Notes under the pieces: generated by a model
What the model was told of the DNA's origin: nothing
Seen by the model: the letters and a program-made list of their open reading frames with translations, nothing else
Database searches by the model: none
DNA from: Planctomycetota bacterium
GTDB lineage: Bacteria > Planctomycetota > MHYJ01 > JACPRB01
NCBI GenBank assembly: GCA_016200125.1
Contig: JACQFK010000308.1
Coordinates: forward strand, 1-10,056
Direction of reading: 5' to 3'
Length of the DNA: 10,056 nt
Made by a program: the position numbers and the translations under genes
Shown here: in pieces, positions 5,674 through 10,056 of the stretch
Layout: each line of letters begins with the position of its first letter
How positions within the stretch are numbered: position 1 is the first letter of the stretch

Positions 5674-6947
5674 CCGCGCCCTTCCGCGAGATCTCCGCGC
5701 CCCGGCTGAACGGACTGGCGCTGCTCCTCTGCGCGATGGCGCTCGCCTCGCCGCTGGTGGAGCCGCTGCCCGGGAAATCGGCCTATCTGTTCTGGACGGC
5801 CCGGGCGGTCGGCCTGGGACTCGCGGCCGCCGCGCTCGCGTGGCCCCGCTGCCAGCGCTGGGCCCTCGGCGGCGTCGCCTTCTTCATGATCCTCGTCCCC
5901 TGCGGCCTCCAGATGCACTACCGCGCCTGGACCGCGCCGCAGACCTGGTGCCACGACTCCGTGGTGCAGTTCGAGGAAGCCATCCGGATGGTCCGGCAGC
6001 ATCGGAATCCCTACAAGGAGGATTTCAGCAAGACTTCGCTGCCCCTCTGGAACGGCTGGAAGGACAATCCCGCCGTGCACCACTTCGTCTATCCGCCGCT
6101 GATGCTCTATTTCTCCGTGCCGGTCGAGATGCTGTCGCGGAAGATCCTCTGGAAGATGCCCGAGGACGTGGACCGCCTGGGCGACCGGTTCTACGACCAG
6201 CGCCTCATCGTCCTGCCGTTCTTCCTCGGGTTCCTGGGGATCGTCTGGCACTACCTCAAGGAGCATCCCCACCGGGTGGGCTTGGCGGCGCTCATCGTCC
6301 TGAATCCCTGGGTGGCGCCCTTCGTGGTCGAGGGACGCAACGACGTCGCGATGCTCTTCTGGGCCGCCGCGGCCTGGATGGCCTACGAAACCGGGCAGGC
6401 CCGCTACGGCCACCTCCTGCTCGGGCTGGCGATCGCGACCAAGACCCTGCTCCTGCCGATGGTCCCCTTCGTCGCCTTCGTCCACCGGCGCGAATGGCCT
6501 CTCTGCCTCGGCCTCCTGCTGGCCCCGCTCTTCTTCACCTCGCTGCCCTTCCTGGTCGCCGACCCGTCTTCCTTCGTCAACGATCTCATCGGGGCTCCGG
6601 CGGGGCTGGGGGCCCATCCCTTCCTGATCCGCGGGCCCGGGGGGCTGGGCTTCGCGAACCTGGTCCTCGCGCTGGGTTGGGTGAAGTCCGACGCCGCCTA
6701 CTTCCCGTTCTCGATCTTCCAGGCCGCGGCCTACGTCCCCTGCCTCGTCTACGGGTTCCGCAGCTTGAAGAAGGAGCCGACGGGCGGCGGGATGTTCCTG
6801 TGGTCGGCGGCGGCGATCTTCGCGGTGCTCTTCTTCGGCCGCTTCATCCACGACAACTACATCGGGGCGCTGCTCTCCCTCGCGGTCATTTCCCAAACGG
6901 CTCGAGGAACTGCTCCAGCCGCGAGTAGTACTTCTTCGGGTGGCTGA
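5670..6947 (+). CDS. Polytopic GT-C glycosyltransferase, GT87/DUF2029-like
   Basis: The 425-residue protein is a multi-pass membrane protein with hydrophobic segments at about 14-30, 44-58, 65-82, 139-155, 178-195, 204-220, 224-240, 248-272, 276-296, 345-363 and 376-407. The first large loop holds D96 in CHDSVVQFEEAIRMV, then RNPY and VYPPLMLYFSVP. This arrangement (Asp, a helix, x-P-Y, YPP) is typical of GT-C enzymes of the GT87 mannosyltransferase/DUF2029 group, which use polyprenyl-phosphate sugars at the outer face of the membrane. GRNDVAMLFWAAAAWMAYE at 222-240 also fits. The exact sugar and acceptor are unknown. The ATG overlaps the phosphatase stop, so it is probably co-translated with it. 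The last 20 residues (from 406, ending SQTARGTAPAASSTSSGG) lie antisense to the 3' end of the alpha/beta hydrolase gene and look like a non-family extension. Confidence 0.75.
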   Translation: MTAPFREISAPRLNGLALLLCAMALASPLVEPLPGKSAYLFWTARAVGLGLAAAALAWPRCQRWALGGVAFFMILVPCGLQMHYRAWTAPQTWCHDSVVQFEEAIRMVRQHRNPYKEDFSKTSLPLWNGWKDNPAVHHFVYPPLMLYFSVPVEMLSRKILWKMPEDVDRLGDRFYDQRLIVLPFFLGFLGIVWHYLKEHPHRVGLAALIVLNPWVAPFVVEGRNDVAMLFWAAAAWMAYETGQARYGHLLLGLAIATKTLLLPMVPFVAFVHRREWPLCLGLLLAPLFFTSLPFLVADPSSFVNDLIGAPAGLGAHPFLIRGPGGLGFANLVLALGWVKSDAAYFPFSIFQAAAYVPCLVYGFRSLKKEPTGGGMFLWSAAAIFAVLFFGRFIHDNYIGALLSLAVISQTARGTAPAASSTSSGG

Positions 6948-7737
6948 TCGACAGGTCGTTGTGGCCGGCCGTCGCGAACCACTCGCACTCCTTGGGCGCC
7001 GACGCGGCGGCGAAGAGCCGCTCGCCCATCTCGAAGGGGACGATCTCGTCCCGCCGGCTGTGGAGGAACAGCTTGCGGCAGGCGATGCGGGCGACCTTCT
7101 CGAGATTGTCGAAGCGGGTCCGCACCAGGAAGCGGGGGAACCAGGGCAGGACGCGGGGGGCCATGTCGCGCGCGCTGGTGAAGGCCGACTGCACGATGAG
7201 TCCGCCGCAGGGCACGTTCGCGGCCAGCTCGCAGGCCGGGCCGCCGCCCAGCGATTCCCCGTGGATGACGATCCTGTCCGCCGTGCTCTTGGTGAGCAGC
7301 CAGTCGTAGGCGGCGCGGGAGTCGGCGCAGACGCCGCTCTCGTTGGGCGAGCCCTCGCTCTTCCCGTAGCCGCGGAAGTCGATCGCCATCACGTTGACCC
7401 CGAGCTCCTTCATCCGGCAGACCAGGTCTCGCCGGTCCTCCAGGTTGCCCGCGTTTCCGTGGAGGTGAAGGATCGTGGCCCGGGCCTTGGGATGGGGGAG
7501 GTACCAGCCGTGGACCTTGACGCCGTCGGCGGCCGTCAGCCAGACCTCTTCGCCGGGGCTCGCGCCCACGCCGTCCTTGGTGGGGAAGTAGATGAGCTTG
7601 TCTTCGAAGATCATGAGCAGGGGGATCCCGATGCCGAAGATGACCGCGACCGTCGTGAGGGCCGTCCGCAGGATTCGTTTCCAGAGAGGAGCCGGCTGTG
7701 CAGATTTCTTCTCAGGTGGGAAATCCCGAGCTTCCAC
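6886..7737 (-). CDS. Membrane-anchored alpha/beta hydrolase (Bem46/ABHD13-like)
   Basis: The 283-residue protein has a basic N-terminus, one membrane segment at about 22-43 (ALTTVAVIFGIGIPLLMIF) and an alpha/beta hydrolase domain. The oxyanion motif HGNAGN is at 93-98, the nucleophile elbow GESLGG gives S162, and the acid D230 (HSRRDEIVPF) and base H259 (AGHNDLS) complete the triad. IDFRGYGKSEGSP is also typical of the Bem46/ABHD12-13 group of serine esterases, lipases and thioesterases. The substrate is unknown. The N-in signal anchor suggests the catalytic domain faces the periplasm or outer side. The start is GTG at 7737, supported by GGGGGTGA three bases upstream on the minus strand (7741-7748). 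The gene converges on the glycosyltransferase and overlaps its end by 62 bp. The core motifs all lie outside the overlap, so this frame is the better supported one in that stretch. Confidence 0.88.
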   Translation of the reverse strand: MEARDFPPEKKSAQPAPLWKRILRTALTTVAVIFGIGIPLLMIFEDKLIYFPTKDGVGASPGEEVWLTAADGVKVHGWYLPHPKARATILHLHGNAGNLEDRRDLVCRMKELGVNVMAIDFRGYGKSEGSPNESGVCADSRAAYDWLLTKSTADRIVIHGESLGGGPACELAANVPCGGLIVQSAFTSARDMAPRVLPWFPRFLVRTRFDNLEKVARIACRKLFLHSRRDEIVPFEMGERLFAAASAPKECEWFATAGHNDLSISHPKKYYSRLEQFLEPFGK

Positions 7738-7971
7738 GCGTCACCCCCAGCAAAGAAAGCGGCGTTCTCGGAGGAAGACGCAATTCATATGCCATTGATT
7801 CATCGGGCTATTGAGATGATGGAGGACAGTCATAGCCAGACTCCAGCGGGAACCTGTGATCGCGGGAGTGCGATTGAAGGGGCGCGGCCAGGCTTTCGCT
7901 GCTTCCCTCGAACGGGATCAAGTTGCCGGTCGTTTGCAAGGTTGCGTCTGACTGGGTTTTCAATCGCTCAA
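7738..7971. other. 234-bp spacer with visibly lower GC; no gene assigned
   Basis: This spacer lies between the acyl-CoA dehydrogenase stop and the hydrolase GTG. By eye it is more AT-rich and less codon-periodic than its neighbours. It should hold the end of the thiolase/dehydrogenase transcript and, unless that transcript reads through, a promoter for the hydrolase (the ATATGAATT stretch near 7784-7792 read on the minus strand is only a weak -10 candidate). It contains a 9-bp inverted repeat, GCGATTGAA at 7870-7878 and TTCAATCGC at 7959-7967, and a short stem ATCGC/GCGAT at 7859-7874. No T-tract terminator is visible. A plus-strand frame is open at 7820-7951 without a start codon. It may be chance or a gene remnant. 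Confidence 0.4.
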
Positions 7972-9113
<1,142 letters not shown>

Positions 9114-9117
<4 letters not shown>

Positions 9118-10056
9118 GGCCGTTCGACCCCGAGCGCGATCCCGTTGCCGCCGCCCATGCAGAGCGTGGCCACGCCGCGGCGCAGCTTGCGGTCGGCCAG
9201 CGCGTGGAGCAGCGTCACCACGATGCGCGCGCCGCTCGCGCCGATGGGGTGGCCGAGCGCGATCCCGCCGCCGTGGACGTTCACCTTCGCGGGGTCGAGC
9301 TTGAGGTCACGGATCCCCGCAATCGTCGAGGCGGCGAAGGCCTCGTTGATCTCCACGAGGTCGGCCTCCGCCGCCTTCCAGGGGTTGCGCGTGTCGAACT
9401 TGCGGACGGCGTCGATGGTGGAGACGAGGACCCACTTGGGATCGACGCCCGCGGTCGCGTAGCCGGTGACGCGCGCCAGGGGTTGCGCCTTGGTCTCCTT
9501 GAGCGCGCGATCGGACATCAGGACCAGCGCGGCCGCGCCGTCGCTGATCTGGGAGGCGTTGCCCGCCGTGACGATGCCCTGGGCCTCGAAGGCGGGCTTG
9601 AGCTTGGAGAGCTTCTCGGGCGTGGAGTCCTCGCGGGGCCCCTCGTCGGCGTCGACCGTCTTCTTCTCCGCGGGGATGATCACGGGGAGCGTCTCGAGCT
9701 TGAAGCGGCCCGCCTTGGCCGCCGCGATCGCCCGCTTGTGGCTCTCCGCCGAGAAGGCATCCAGATCGGTCCGCGTGAGCTTCCAGCGATCCGCCACGTA
9801 CTCGCAGCAGGTCCCCATGTGGACGTCGTTGTAGACGTCCCAGAGGCCGTCCTGGACCATGACGTCGACCACCTTGCCGTGGCCCAGGCGCATGCCGCGG
9901 CGGGCCTCGGGGAGCAGGAAGGGCGCGTTGGACATGCTCTCCATGCCGCCGGCGACGAGGATGTCGGCGTCGCCGGTCTTGATGGCCTGGATGCCGAAGA
10001 TGATCGACTTCAGGCCCGAGCCGCACACCTTGTTGACGGTGACGGCGCCCACGGCC
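9114..10056 (-). CDS. Acetyl-CoA acetyltransferase (thiolase), 5' end outside window
   Basis: About 313 C-terminal residues of a thiolase are present. The frame is open to the window edge, so roughly 80 N-terminal residues are missing; the GTG near 10052 is an internal Val codon, not a start. The acyl-accepting Cys is in NKVCGSGLK right at the edge. The thiolase signatures follow: [15 protein letters not shown], and the C-terminal [16 protein letters not shown] (catalytic His) and CMGGGNGIA (second catalytic Cys). The enzyme catalyses reversible condensation of two acetyl-CoA, or thiolysis of 3-ketoacyl-CoA. The sequence resembles the acetoacetyl-CoA (type II) branch, but it could equally serve beta-oxidation. 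It is the first visible gene of the minus-strand operon and overlaps the acyl-CoA dehydrogenase gene by four bases. Confidence 0.95.

Noticed and set aside
7859..7874. ATCGC/GCGAT stem as a REP element or terminator of the dehydrogenase operon
   Set aside because: The stem is only five pairs, lies about 100 bases from the stop codon, has no T tract, and I see no second copy in the window.

Overview
The window is GC-rich bacterial DNA packed with nine protein genes. I see no rRNA, tRNA, CRISPR array, insertion sequence or phage gene. A classical signal peptide and a lipobox point to a bacterium with an envelope export system, most likely a diderm. Gene content (beta-oxidation enzymes, a GT87-like membrane protein, unusual domain fusions) would fit lineages such as Acidobacteriota or Planctomycetota, but this is a guess and no marker gene fixes the phylum.

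Layout: (1) 58-2010 (+) is a secreted-looking two-domain protein, an MBL-fold metallohydrolase fused to a complete D-2-hydroxyacid dehydrogenase. (2) 2007-2762 (-) is a nitrilase-superfamily amidohydrolase that converges on gene 1, with overlapping stop codons. (3) A 77-83 bp divergent gap precedes a plus-strand run: a CNNM/DUF21-CBS membrane protein ending in a PTS EIIA domain (2846-4342), a C-rich/G-rich hairpin, then three genes joined by ATGA overlaps: a TrmH/SpoU-type RNA 2'-O-methyltransferase (4409-5104), a lipoprotein tyrosine phosphatase (5101-5673) and a GT87-like polytopic glycosyltransferase (5670-6947). (4) This run collides tail-to-tail, with a 62-bp coding overlap, with a membrane-anchored alpha/beta hydrolase (6886-7737, -). 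(5) A 234-bp spacer that looks less GC-rich than its surroundings separates it from a minus-strand pair, thiolase (9114 to beyond the window end) followed by acyl-CoA dehydrogenase (7972-9117), also joined by an ATGA overlap.

How the genes work together: the thiolase/acyl-CoA dehydrogenase pair is a normal fatty-acid or short-chain acyl-CoA module. The methyltransferase, phosphatase and glycosyltransferase are translationally linked but have no obvious common pathway. The most unusual content is the two fusions. The first (MBL plus D-2-hydroxyacid dehydrogenase behind a Sec-like signal) could act as a hydrolase that hands a D-2-hydroxyacid to a dehydrogenase. The second puts a phosphorylatable PTS EIIA domain where CorC-type divalent-cation transporters normally carry their CorC/HlyC C-terminal domain. 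I see no defence, secretion or mobile system here.
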